Of a stretch of 64,000 nucleotides of DNA, positions 46,449 to 55,275 are shown piece after piece (position 1 is the stretch's first letter; the number at the start of each line of letters is the position of its first letter). The translations under genes and the position numbers were made by a program. Below the pieces are notes generated by a model. That model did not search any database and was not told where the DNA came from. It worked only from the letters and a program-made list of their open reading frames with translations. The stretch comes from Candidatus Streptomyces philanthi (GTDB taxonomy: Bacteria > Actinomycetota > Actinomycetes > Streptomycetales > Streptomycetaceae): assembly GCA_018114805.1 (NCBI GenBank), contig CP073042.1, forward strand, positions 4,881,501 to 4,945,500, in the 5' to 3' direction.

Positions 46449-47030
46449 GTGGGTGACAACAACCGCCCTGTTGCCGTGGTCGTGGACGGCTACTCCTCAG
46501 GAAACCACCTTCCTGCGGCCTTCGCGGCCCTGGGCGTGGATGCAGTGCACATCCGCAGCACACCTGAGTTGCTAACCGCCTGGCGGCAACCGGAACCGAC
46601 CGCCTACCAAGGCAATCTGATGTTCACCTCGCTGGAGGAGAGCGCCTCCCGGCTCGCCGCGTTCTCACCGCTCTGCGTGGTCGCGGGACAGGAACCGGGG
46701 GTCATGCTGGCCGACCGGCTCTCCGAGCGGCTCGGGCTCGCGACCAATGGGACGGCACTCTCCGCCGCCAGGCGTGACAAATACGAGATGATCGAAGCGC
46801 TCCGGCGGGCCGGTGTCAGGTGTGCCCGGCAACTGGAGAGCGGTGACGCCGGGACACTCGTGGCGTGGGCCGAGGCCACCGGCTATCCGGTCGTAGTCAA
46901 GCCCCTCGCCTCGGCCGCCAGCGACGGAGTCGCCATCTGCCGGACGCGGGAAGAGGTGCGCGCGGCAGTCGAGGGGATCCTGCGGACGCCCTCCATCTTC
47001 GACGACCGCAACCACCAGGTACTGGTCCGG
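46449..47030 (+). pseudogene. 5' part of an ATP-grasp carboxylate-amine ligase gene
   Basis: GTG 46449 follows the peptidase stop by two bases. The translation NNRPVAVVVDGYSSGNHLP, CVVAGQEPGVMLADRLSERL, RRDKYEMIEALRRAGV and TGYPVVVKPLASAASDGV is the preATP-grasp and ATP-lid part of this superfamily. After DDRNHQVLV the homology ends at about 47030 and IS debris begins, so the catalytic C-terminus is lost. Such ligases with M20 peptidases occur in small-molecule amide clusters (family knowledge); here both are truncated. Confidence 0.65.
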
Positions 47031-47115
47031 TCTTCTCGTACCGTCGCGCCCGCGCCACCTCCGAGAACACCGCTCCCGAACTGGCGCCCGAGTCCGACGG
47101 CCCGGGGAAGCCCGG

Positions 47116-47430
47116 CCCGGAACGATCACGACACCGCGGCCTTCGCGGCGGAATCGATCCGCCGCTGGCGGCTAGGTTTGCCGACGTTGACCCGCCCGGT
47201 GTTCGCCGCCAGGGCCTAGATGCCGTTCGGGATCGCCTTGCCCAGCTTCGGGTCAGCGAAGTCGTGGACGTGCACCGCCACCGGTCCACCGGTAGGCCGC
47301 CACTGCCGGCCGCTGTTCTTGAACTCTCCGACAAGTTCCTTCTTCTTGGTATCCACGCTGATCACCGGCTGTTCGTTGAGGTAACGGAACTGGGCATCGC
47401 TGTCGGGGTGCTGGCTGCCCTCGATGAGAC
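47116..47430 (-). pseudogene. ISAzo13-like transposase fragments, partly inverted
   Basis: On the minus strand, DAQFRYLNEQ is followed by PVISVDTKKKELVGEFKNSG and VHVHDFADPKLGKAIPNGI, then TAG (47216-47218) and AANTGRVNVG: the catalytic core of ISAzo13-type transposases with a deletion of about ten residues and a stop where Tyr is usual. The next expected segment, DHDTAAFAAESIRRW, is on the plus strand at about 47119-47166, so that piece is inverted. Confidence 0.6.
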
Positions 47431-47439
47431 GCAGTAGAC

Positions 47440-47689
47440 CAGCGACCCTTCTTCTTGATGTGTGGGTAGCCCCATGTCGAGGAGCCGCACCGCAGGACGA
47501 TGAAAGGTGCAGGGCCGACCTCAGGGCCCCGTCGTAGGTACGGATGACCTTCGATTCGGCGGCGTGGGCACACGGGTCCTTCCCGGCTCGTTCCGCTGCT
47601 GACTGTTCGGTAAGACCTGCTGTGGGAGTCGACTTAGCGCGGATGGCTCCAGTCCCTCCGATGAGGGCGGCAACGGCAGTAATGATCAA
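47440..47689 (-). pseudogene. Possible remnant of a small secreted DUF2690-like protein
   Basis: The frame starts MIITAVAALIGGTGAIRAKS, resembling a signal peptide, then AGKDPCAHAAESKVIRTYDG and LHLSSSCGAA. GKDP, a Cys and the S-x-x-C-G-A ending recall the DUF2690 pattern in Streptomyces. The frame then runs into the ISAzo13 fragment and loses its natural end. Weak call. Confidence 0.35.
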
Positions 47690-48519
47690 CGTGTGCGTAA
47701 GCGTATGTTCCTCTCGAGTCAGAGCTGGGAAGAAATGCAGTAAGAGTCCCGCATCTTTCTTTCAATGAGAGGCCGGGCATAGGCGGTTAATGCCCTCCGG
47801 TCGAGAGTGAGAACGTACACGCCTTTCCTGGGCCTAGATGCAAGGAATTTTCGTTACCCCGGTATCTTTCCCCTCTCGCCGCTCGGCAGGAGGAGGCACG
47901 GGTGTGAGTGGGCGTGTTGGTGGCACTCGAGCGGTCAGACGCTCCGGGCTTTGGAGACGGCGCGAGTCCGCATGGCCCTTATCCGAGCGGCAAGCGTACG
48001 CCCGTCAATCCAGGGCGCCTACGCGGTGCCGGGCCTGATGATCGCCTCGGCGGACGACCTGGACCGTCATGTCGACCCGCAGGCCGCCAACATCCTCCTG
48101 CGGCAGCCGCCCTCACACATCGTCGGCTGCGACGCCCTTCTCGACCGTCTCGCTCGCGTGGTCCGCAAGCACCGTCCCTCCTGGGCCTTCGGAGAGCGGT
48201 ATGGACGCGCCGCCATAGACCACGCCTGGCAGCTCCCCCGCCAAGGCCCCTCGTACCGAAGCCACGGCCGCGCAGCCAGCCAACACCGTCTCACACTCGC
48301 CGGTGGCCGCGGTCGTGTTGTCCGCGCCGAACCCAGGTCGACACCGTCGTCTCCACTCCGGAGCGGGGCCCACCGACTTCGGTGGTAGGCGCCGGCCACC
48401 GCGCCGTTGCGCTGCCGGATCCGAGTGCCTGCTGGCCGCACTCCACCTCACGGCCCTAGTCTTTCCTGACAGGTCTGCGCGCGAGGGCGTGCCCCAAGGC
48501 TGAAGAGACCGTTCGCCGC
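47690..48519. other. Unassigned accessory stretch
   Basis: About 830 bases. One plus-strand frame around 48030-48240 (MIASADDLDRHVDPQAANIL, then ALLDRLARVVRKHRPSWAFG) looks protein-like but I do not recognise it and its ends are unclear. The remainder holds only composition-driven frames. Confidence 0.35.
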
Positions 48520-49056
48520 TCACAGCTTTCGAGCGGACTCCACCACCTTCTCGCCGGCCGTGTCCGGGCGGTCTTGTAGGGCCTTCGCGATCAGGTCGTG
48601 GATGAGGTATTCGCCGGGGGCTCGGTTCCCTCTGAGGCGGGGGAGGTCGTCGGGGCAGAACCAGTCGTAGGCGGTGTGTTTGGACCATTCCAGGGCGGGG
48701 TGGTCCAGGTCCCCGTCGACCTCGACGAGGTAGTCGGCCTCGTGCCGCATTCCGTCCCCGTCGTCGCCGGTCCAGGTGGTGATCCCAAGGAGGCGCCGGA
48801 CGCGGCGCAGACGCCAGCCGCTCTCCTCTTCCACCTCGCGGGCGATGGTGTCCAGTAGGGATTCGCTCGGTTCGACGTGGCCGCCGACGATGTCCCAGCA
48901 GTCGGGGAAGAGCCGCCGGGCAGGGCTGCGTCTCTGGGCGAAGGCGTGGCCGTCCTGATTGAGGATGACGGCCCCAACCGCCCACACCTCACCGTCGGCG
49001 GGCGCGGGGATCTCGACGCCGTTGTCCACGGCCACGCGGTGCTGATCGTCTGGCAT
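48520..49056 (-). CDS. NUDIX hydrolase
   Basis: 178 residues starting MPDDQHRVAVDNGVE. The NUDIX box GGHVEPSESLLDTIAREVEE then ESG is complete (G-x5-E-x7-REV-x-EE-x-G). Preceded by WAVGAVILNQDGHAFAQRR. Hydrolyses a nucleoside diphosphate linked to another group; substrate unknown. An intact gene in otherwise broken surroundings. It is divergent from the IS5 fragment. Confidence 0.88.
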   Translation of the reverse strand: MPDDQHRVAVDNGVEIPAPADGEVWAVGAVILNQDGHAFAQRRSPARRLFPDCWDIVGGHVEPSESLLDTIAREVEEESGWRLRRVRRLLGITTWTGDDGDGMRHEADYLVEVDGDLDHPALEWSKHTAYDWFCPDDLPRLRGNRAPGEYLIHDLIAKALQDRPDTAGEKVVESARKL

Positions 49057-49098
49057 GTCCTTCACTGTAGGGCCGTGTCCGGCTGCTGGCCTGGAGCG

Positions 49099-49830
49099 TT
49101 GACCGTGGCGTGGCGTGGCGATCCTTCGGACGGGCGGTGGCAGCGGTTGGAGCCGCTGCTGCCGGCGAGTAACAACCGGTGCGGGTGGTGGCGAGGCCAC
49201 CGGCAGGTGGTCAACGGGATACTGCACCGGGTCCGGACCGGGGTGCCGTGACGGGACCTTCCGGAACGGTTAGGGCCCTGGAAGACCGTGTATGAGAGGC
49301 AGCGGCTGTGGTCGGCCGACGGTACCTGGGAGCGGCTGTTCCAGCAGGCTCAGGCCGCCGACGCGGACGGCGCGATCGGCTGGGACATCTCACGGTGATG
49401 CGGGCTCACCAGCACGCCGCCGGCGCCCACAGAACCCCGCCGCCGATACGGGGCCGCCCCAAAGGGGCTGCCGCGCTGGAACATCTAAGCGTGAGACTCT
49501 GGTTGAGGCTGCCCGGCCGCATGGTGGCGGGGGTGCGGCGGGTGGAGGGCCTGGGGCGTTCCCGCAGCGGGTTCACCACCAAGCGTCGATGGCCGCTGCC
49601 GCCTACTGTCCTTGACCGCCAAACCCGGGCAGCGGGCGGACTGCACCCAGTTCGAACCGGTCATGGATAAGATCCGAGTACCCCGGGCCGGACTCGGGCC
49701 GTCCGCGACGGCGCCCGGACAGCCTCAGCGCGGACAAGGCGTACAGCCACCACACCATCCGCGCCTACCTGCGACGACGCGGCATCCACCATGTCACCCG
49801 AGAAGGAGGACCACAAGGTCGCCCGCCGGC
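49099..49830 (+). pseudogene. IS5 family transposase remnant
   Basis: Pieces in several frames follow the IS5 transposase order: DGRWQRLEPLLPASNN, VNGILHRVRTGVP, then TGA at 49249 where Trp is expected, RDLPERLGPWKTVYERQ, VMRAHQHAAGAH, and RADCTQFEPVMDKIRVPR. Further on SADKAYS and RAYLRRRGIHH are recognisable. Multiple frameshifts; inactive. Confidence 0.7.
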
Positions 49831-49898
49831 GCCGAGATCACCATCGCGGCCGGCACGAAAAGGCCGATCGCGACGTGACTGGCCGTCCTGCACATCAG

Positions 49899-50999
49899 CT
49901 ACCTGGGCTGGTCTTCTGAGTCGGGGATTCTGTTCAGATATGAGGCGAGGTGTTTGAGGATCTCGTCTGCGGTCTTGGTCCAGACGTAGGGTTTGGGGTC
50001 GGTATTCCAGGCAGCGATCCAGGTCTGGATGTCCTGCTCTAGGGCCTGGACGGTCTTGTGGACGTTTCGCCGTATCCGCTTGTTCGTCAGCTCGGCGAAC
50101 CACCGCTCGACCAGGTTGAGCCAGGATGATCCGGTCGGGGTGACATGCATGTGGAAGCGGGGATGGGCCAGCAGCCAGGTCTTGATGGCCGGGGTCTTGT
50201 GGGTGGCGTAGTTGTCCAGCACCAGGTGGACATCAAGGCTGGCGGGGACTTCCTTGTCGAGCTTGAGGAGGAACTTCTTGAACTCCTCGGTCCGGTGGCG
50301 GTGGTGGAGTGAGCCGATCACCTTGCCGGTGGCGACCTCGAGGGCGGCGAACAGGGTGGTGGTGCCGGTCCGGACGTAGTCGTGCGTGACGCGCTGGGGC
50401 ACTCCGGGCATCATCGGCAGCACCGGCTGCGAGCGGTCCAGGGCCTGGATCTGCGACTTCTCGTCGACGCAGAAGACCAGCGTCCGCTCCGGCCGGTCCA
50501 GATAGAGGCCGACGACGTCGTGAACCTTGTCGACCAAGTACGGGTCCCTCGACAGCTTGAACATCTGCGAGCGGTGCTGCTGCAGGCCGAACGCCCGCCA
50601 GACCCGGGACACGGTCGACTGCGACAGGCCCAGTTCCTTCGCCATCGACCGTGTCGACCAGTGCGTCGCGTTCTTCGGGGTGGACTCCAGCGTTCGCTTC
50701 ACCAGCGTGGCAACCTGCTCGTCGGTGACCGACCGGGGGCCACCGGGGCGGAGCATGTCGCCCAGGCAGGCGATCCGGTGCTCGACAAACCTGGCCCGCC
50801 ACCGGCCCACCGCATGCGCGGTCGAGTCGAGCCGGGCCGCCACGTCTTTGTTCGAAGCACCTTCGGCACACGCCAGGACGATCCGACACCTCAGAGCCGA
50901 CGCCTGCGGCGTGGAACGGCGCCGCACCCATCCCTCAAGCGCGGCCCGTTCCTCATCCGACAGGATCAACTCGGCCTTCGGCCGCCCGGTACGTGCCAC
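49899..50999 (-). CDS. IS630 family transposase
   Basis: 366 residues. N-terminal helix-turn-helix region (GWVRRRSTPQASALRCRIV, KDVAARLDSTAHAVGRWRAR), then the DDE domain: VFCVDEKSQIQ (Asp), DVHLVLDNYATHK (Asp) and SSWLNLVERWFAELT (Glu). All three catalytic acids are present and the frame is intact, so the element may still be active. The stop lies slightly beyond the left inverted repeat. Confidence 0.92.
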   Translation of the reverse strand: MARTGRPKAELILSDEERAALEGWVRRRSTPQASALRCRIVLACAEGASNKDVAARLDSTAHAVGRWRARFVEHRIACLGDMLRPGGPRSVTDEQVATLVKRTLESTPKNATHWSTRSMAKELGLSQSTVSRVWRAFGLQQHRSQMFKLSRDPYLVDKVHDVVGLYLDRPERTLVFCVDEKSQIQALDRSQPVLPMMPGVPQRVTHDYVRTGTTTLFAALEVATGKVIGSLHHRHRTEEFKKFLLKLDKEVPASLDVHLVLDNYATHKTPAIKTWLLAHPRFHMHVTPTGSSWLNLVERWFAELTNKRIRRNVHKTVQALEQDIQTWIAAWNTDPKPYVWTKTADEILKHLASYLNRIPDSEDQPR

Positions 51000-51043
51000 A
51001 GGCCAAGGTTATACATCTGAACAGAATTCCCGACTCAGAAGAC
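49911..51043 (-). mobile_element. Complete IS630 family insertion sequence, 1133 bp
   Basis: Ends are 29-bp inverted repeats (49911-49939 and 51015-51043) with one mismatch, core GTCTTCTGAGTCGGG. The right flank begins TA, the IS630 target; the left flank is TG, so the target copy there is lost or the left neighbour has been rearranged. The transposase inside is intact. A partial identical copy lies at 54900. Confidence 0.85.
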
Positions 51044-51300
51044 TAGTATTGCAGTCAGAAATTGTTGCCTGAGCTGGTTGGTTTCGTTGGTCAAGGCATG
51101 GTGGGAATGGGTGACGCTGGTCTGTAGGCGGCTGGACTGGAGTCGGTGTTTGCGCGGGTGGCGGGCGCTTTCCGGCGAGTGGATCTGCGGTGGCGTAAGC
51201 GGGACTACCCGGCCGCGGGCCGCGTGGAAGGCGCCACAGTTGGCGACGCGGTCGATGCGCCAGGTCAGCAAGCTGCGGCGCATACGTGAACCCCGCCACG
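51044..51300 (+). mobile_element. IS701-like end and remnant
   Basis: CAGTCAGAAATTGTTGCCTG at 51053-51072 and following GAGCTGGTT closely resemble the sequence at 55187 that borders the IS701-like transposase. A frame reading FARVAGAFRRVDLRWRKRDY near 51150 resembles the N-terminus of IS701 transposases. Nothing complete remains. Confidence 0.4.
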
Positions 51301-51379
51301 ATGAGCAGCCGAAGACAATGCCGCTGTGGCTCGCGGTGTCCGTGACGATCATCTCCGGGCGCTTGCCGCCATCGTGGCC

Positions 51380-51735
51380 CTAGAGGACGTCCAGCACGTC
51401 GCGGACGGCATCACCTGGCGGGCGATGCCTGCGGACTTCCCCGCGTGGGACTGCGCCTACGCCTTTTCCGGCGCTGGCGGGACAAGTGCCTGGCCGAGTT
51501 CCACGACCGGCTGCGCGACAAGGTCCGCTCGGTCACGGGCCGGGACCCGGAGCCGACGGCGGGCATCATCGACGCGCAGTCGGTGAAGGCAGCCGCGTCG
51601 GTGCCTGCCGTCACCAGGAGCTTCGACGGCGGGAAGAAGGTCAACGGCCGCAAGCGGCCCATCGTGGTGGACACCCTCGGACTGCTGCTGGCCGTGATGG
51701 CGACTGCGGCCTCGGTCACCGACCGGGACTGGCCC
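51380..51735 (+). pseudogene. IS5 family transposase fragment
   Basis: GITWRAMPADFPAWDCAYAF is followed after a frameshift by RRWRDKCLAEFHDRLRDKVR, then IIDAQSVKAAASVPA and DGGKKVNGRKRPIVVDTLG with LLLAVMATAASVTDRD. This is the DDE core of an IS5 transposase. It stops abruptly after ASVTDRD and joins unrelated sequence. Inactive. Confidence 0.7.
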
Positions 51736-51944
51736 ATCCCGGCGCGCGGGGAACAGTCCACGCTCAGCATGTTCGGCGGCGGATCACGCGGTGGGCAGCC
51801 AGACAAGAGGACGGATGACGGTCGGCTGATCGTGAAGCCCGCGAGCCGGCGCAGGAGGGGGTCGCTGTCGCCCACCGTGGGGTCAGCGTATGGGCCGGGG
51901 CCGGCGGGCCCCGCTTTTCCCGGTGAGCGGCGCGGCCGGTACGG

Positions 51945-52580
51945 TCAGGACGCGGCGGGGGCCACCGCGTCGAGACCTCGGGAGGCGACGAGTTGGGCGC
52001 TGCCGTCGGCCAGGCGGTAGGATAGCCCCACCACCGCCAGGCGGCCGTCAGCCACCGCCTCGGCCAGGACGCGGGAGCGTTCGAGTAGCAGGTCCACGGT
52101 GTGCTCGATGTGCTCGGCCAGGATCTCCTCGGCCGTCTCGCGTCCGGCGGCGCGGGCCGCCAGCACGCTCGGGGTCACCCGTTCAACGATGTCCCGGACG
52201 AAGCCGCCCGGTGTCTGCCCGTCCTGCAGGGCCGAGCAGGCCGCAGCGACGGCCCCGCACGAGTCATGGCCGAGGACGACGACCAGAGGCGCCTTGAGAA
52301 CGCTCACGCCGAACTCGATGGAGCCAAGGACCTCCGTGCCGGTGACATGGCCGGCGGTGCGGACGACGAACAGGTCGCCCAGGCCGCGGTCGAAGATGAT
52401 CTCGGCGGCCAGGCGGGAGTCGGAACACCCGAACAGCACGGCGAAGGGCTGCTGGGACGGTGCCGTCTCGGTGCGGCGGGTAGCGTCCTGGTTCGGGTGC
52501 TCGGAGGTGCCGGAGACGAAGCGCTCGTTACCGGCCATGAGCAGCTCGAAGGCGTCGCGGGGCGTCTGGGTCGCAGTCAT
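51945..52580 (-). CDS. Beta-class carbonic anhydrase
   Basis: 211 residues. Zinc and catalytic motifs are complete: GCSDSR with Cys52, Asp54 and Arg56, and GHDSCGAV with His105 and Cys108; RTAGHV follows the first motif. Interconverts CO2 and bicarbonate in the cytoplasm. Intact and isolated between IS fragments on both sides, so it behaves like cargo. The C-terminal ADGRLAVVGLSYRLADG is typical. Confidence 0.93.
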   Translation of the reverse strand: MTATQTPRDAFELLMAGNERFVSGTSEHPNQDATRRTETAPSQQPFAVLFGCSDSRLAAEIIFDRGLGDLFVVRTAGHVTGTEVLGSIEFGVSVLKAPLVVVLGHDSCGAVAAACSALQDGQTPGGFVRDIVERVTPSVLAARAAGRETAEEILAEHIEHTVDLLLERSRVLAEAVADGRLAVVGLSYRLADGSAQLVASRGLDAVAPAAS

Positions 52581-53185
52581 GGCCGTAGCCTACGAGGCAG
52601 CACCAGCCCTGACTGTGACCGGTCCCGCCGGAGGGCACCGTCTCAGGTGATGATGCCGAACCCAGCATGAGCACCAGGCGCCGGGCCGGGGTGCCCTTCG
52701 AGGCCGCATCTCCGCGCGGTGCAGGGCCCACCTCCGCTCGCGAAGGATGCTTGGCACCCGGCAGGCCGGAACTTAGACCGTAGTGCCTCCGTATACCACG
52801 GGATCACGGGAAATGCAGAGCCTGCCGCTGACGAGGCTCACCGTCGGCCCTCGCGCCTGGCGGCGCGAGCAGCGGACGGCCGAAGTGCGAGCAGCGACTA
52901 TGAAATCCCTGCATGCTGCAGCATTTTGATCATGAGTGTGAAAGCTAATTCCTTTCTAGGGGTCGGAAAATCCCTTATTCGATGACTTTTTTCGATGAGC
53001 GAGATTAGTTATCTTGAGTGGTGTGGAGTGTGACCTCGAACGGTTGGACTACTAATGGCGGTATAGGCCGGATGCGGAGTTCGCCGATAAATGACTGCCT
53101 TGCTCGAAAGTAAAAGGGGTGCCATGTGTATATAAGTGCGCACTCTTAAATTTCGCCCACCATGGAAAAATGAAAGGAATTGAGG
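52581..53185 (+). promoter_or_regulatory. Gene-free, AT-rich stretch upstream of a secreted-protein gene
   Basis: About 600 bases. GC drops clearly after 52880, with runs such as TGACTTTTTTCGATG near 52982. No credible gene. TTGAGG just before 53186 is a ribosome site, and the AT-rich part probably contains its promoter. Confidence 0.4.
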
Positions 53186-53582
53186 ATGCGAATGCGTCGA
53201 GTGTTGGGGATATCGGCATCACTTGTGGCTGTGCTCGGCAGCGCGGTAACATTTGCTCCGTAGGCCAGCGCTACGGCTGCAGGATGCGGAGAGCTATTAA
53301 ATGGGACGCTCTGTATTAAAGATGGGAAAATCGGCGAGACTGGTTTCGTTTACGTGGAGAATCCGATACGTTCGCCAGAAGGACGGTGAGATAACTTTCA
53401 AGCTTGGCTCTCAACGCAAGAACTCTCACGTAGAAGCAAACGAACTGTGGTTCGGGATGATTAAAACGAAGAATTGCGTGGCTGAGCTCAAGAAGAAGCA
53501 CGAGAACAACTCGGACGAGTGTATCCGCGGTGTAATGGAGCACGGTGGCAAGGTTTATAGGACGAAGTGGCGCTGCCACTGA
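53186..53582 (+). pseudogene. Small secreted protein gene with in-frame TAG and a frameshift
   Basis: ATG 53186 opens MRMRRVLGISASLVAVLGSA then VTFAP, a signal peptide, then TAG at 53261-53263 exactly before ASATAAGCGELLNGTLCIKD. CAG (Gln, APQASA) is the likely original. The mature part continues GETGFVYVE and, in another frame, YVRQKDGEITFKLGSQRKNS to GGKVYRTKWRCH with TGA near 53580. Mature protein about 105 residues, basic, four or more Cys. I do not know the function. GC is lower than the core. Confidence 0.6.
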
Positions 53583-53678
53583 GGCGGCTAATTCTGGCTG
53601 CTCGCGTCTATCGTCCTACTGCTTCTAGTGCTGGTTCGGTGCACACCTCGGATACTGAACCCGCGCTAGGATGTACAC

Positions 53679-54254
53679 ATGTGGCAAGTGCTCCTTTACA
53701 TCAATCCGACGATCTTTTTTATATTTCTTGCTGTAGTCGCGGTAATGTCATTTGTCTGCGCTATGTGGATTTACCGTAACGACGGCAGTCGGCTTGTGGG
53801 GGTGATCCGCCTGGCCCTTCTTCTCTGGATCGTCGTGATTCTGCGAGCCACTGTATACTCCGATGCGCCCCTAGGTTCCTCAACGGAGCAGGCGATCTCT
53901 TGGATTCCGGGAGAAGGACTCTGGCAGCCCAGCGGCCATGCCCTTCTGGGAATATCTTCCGAGGAACGCGCAATGATCTTTCGCCTGCAAGCTGCCAACG
54001 CTGCCATGTTCGTCCCTCTCGGCGCGCTCACCCTGTTTTCCTTCCCATCACTCAAGGCATCTCTTGCGGTTGCTTTTTGTTTCCTCGCCAGCGTGGCCGT
54101 GGAGGTCACGCAGTTCCTCATGGCAGCCGGTCGAGTCGTTGACGTAGACGACGTACTTTTTAACACCGCAGGAGCAGCCGTGGGCATACTCATTGTTCAG
54201 TTGTCCCGGCGTATTACGCTGCTCTCTTCCCCCGGAGGAAAGCACCGTCCCTAA
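53679..54254 (+). CDS. VanZ-like family membrane protein
   Basis: 191 residues with four or five hydrophobic helices (first MWQVLLYINPTIFFIFLAVV). NAAMFVPLGALTLFSF, SVAVEVTQFLMAAGRVVDVD and DVLFNTAGAAVGI are the VanZ signatures (the Q and RxxDxxDvxxNtxG motif). VanZ proteins raise teicoplanin resistance in some vancomycin operons, but most family members have unknown roles. Lower GC than the core; likely horizontally acquired. Confidence 0.85.
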   Translation: MWQVLLYINPTIFFIFLAVVAVMSFVCAMWIYRNDGSRLVGVIRLALLLWIVVILRATVYSDAPLGSSTEQAISWIPGEGLWQPSGHALLGISSEERAMIFRLQAANAAMFVPLGALTLFSFPSLKASLAVAFCFLASVAVEVTQFLMAAGRVVDVDDVLFNTAGAAVGILIVQLSRRITLLSSPGGKHRP

Positions 54255-54334
54255 GAGTTCGTAACACGATCTTGTAATGTTTGCTGGGGAGCGTGACCGG
54301 TACAACAATTCCGCCGTTCGTGAGGTGTGGGACG

Positions 54335-54428
54335 TCGGCTGTGGATCCTGGAGGATGAACTGCGGGCGCTGATCGAGCCGTTGCTGCCGCCCTAGCCGGG
54401 GAAAGCGCTCGGTCCGAAGCCTGAGCGC
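54335..54428 (+). pseudogene. IS5 family transposase N-terminal scrap
   Basis: LWILEDELRALIEPLLPP, then TAG at 54393-54395 where Trp is usual, then PGKALGPKP. Typical start of IS5/ISL2-type transposases. Confidence 0.6.
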
Positions 54429-54429
54429 C

Positions 54430-54823
54430 ATGGACCCGGCTGACCAGGAAGCCGACCCACTGGGCACCGCTTCCGTGCTCGCCTACGGCACCCTCCACAC
54501 CACCCAGCAGGCCTTGCCCGAGTACCGACGCTGCGCCCTGGCTATGCTGGGCCAGACCAAGGAGTCCGAAGCCGAGGCTCGACTGGCGTACCAGGCAGAG
54601 CAGCGCCGCCCCTGGTTCCAGTACCACCCGACCGGCGGGACGCCGTCGCCGCCGCCACGAAGCCGCCGAAGCAGCCCAGGAGCGCGTGGCTGAGCACCTG
54701 CGCGGACAGTTCGCCGCCCGCACCAAGACGGTCGCGGCCGCGCCGTGGGCGAAGCGGCTGCCGGAGCTTGCCGCACGTTCGCTGGACAGCGGTCTGGCCG
54801 GGGCGGTGAGCGCGTGAGCACCG
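54430..54823 (+). pseudogene. Unrecognised gene fragment, two frames
   Basis: QEADPLGTASVLAYGTLHTT, then YRRCALAMLGQTKESEAEAR and FQYHPTGG; after a shift, VAEHLRGQFAARTKTVAAA and LPELAARSLDSGLAGAVSA with TGA. Alanine-rich and helical. A further frame opening with GTG (STEPSGVGLAHQPLITAREV) is cut by the IS630 fragment. I cannot name either; a plasmid or integrative-element origin is possible. Confidence 0.35.
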
Positions 54824-54899
54824 AGCCGAGCGGGGTCGGCCTCGCTCACCAGCCGCTGATCACAGCCAGGGAGGTGGCGAAGAAGAATGGCGGCCCCTA

Positions 54900-55179
54900 G
54901 TCTTCTGAGTCGGGAATTCTGTTCAGATGTATAACCTTGGCCTGTGGCACGTACCGGGCGGCCGAAGGCCGAGTTGATCCTGTCGGATGAGGAACGGGCC
55001 GCGCTTGAGGGATGGGTGCGGCGCCGTTCCACGCCGCAGGCGTCGGCTCTGAGGTGTCGGATCGTCCTGGCGTGTGCCGAAGGTGCTTCGAACAAAGACG
55101 TGGCGGCCCGGCTCGACTCGACCGCGCATGCGGTGGGCCGGTGGCGGGCCAGGTTTGTCGAGCACCGGATCGCCTGCCT
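54900..55179 (+). mobile_element. Truncated IS630 copy, identical 5' end
   Basis: About 280 bases identical to the transposase-start end of the complete IS630 element but in opposite orientation: inverted repeat, then MARTGRPKAELILSDEERAA to EHRIACL. TA flanks the end at 54898-54899. At 55180 an IS701-like end interrupts it. Confidence 0.88.
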
Positions 55180-55275
55180 AGTACTCCAGTCAGAAAGCGT
55201 TGCCTGAGCTGGTTCTTCTTCGGTAGTGGTGGTGCCGGGCTGTGGCCTGGTGCCGTCTGCGCCAGTGGGACCAGC

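Noticed and set aside
51326-51586. Independent 86-residue gene
   Set aside because: Its translation is the start of an IS5 transposase that continues in another frame.
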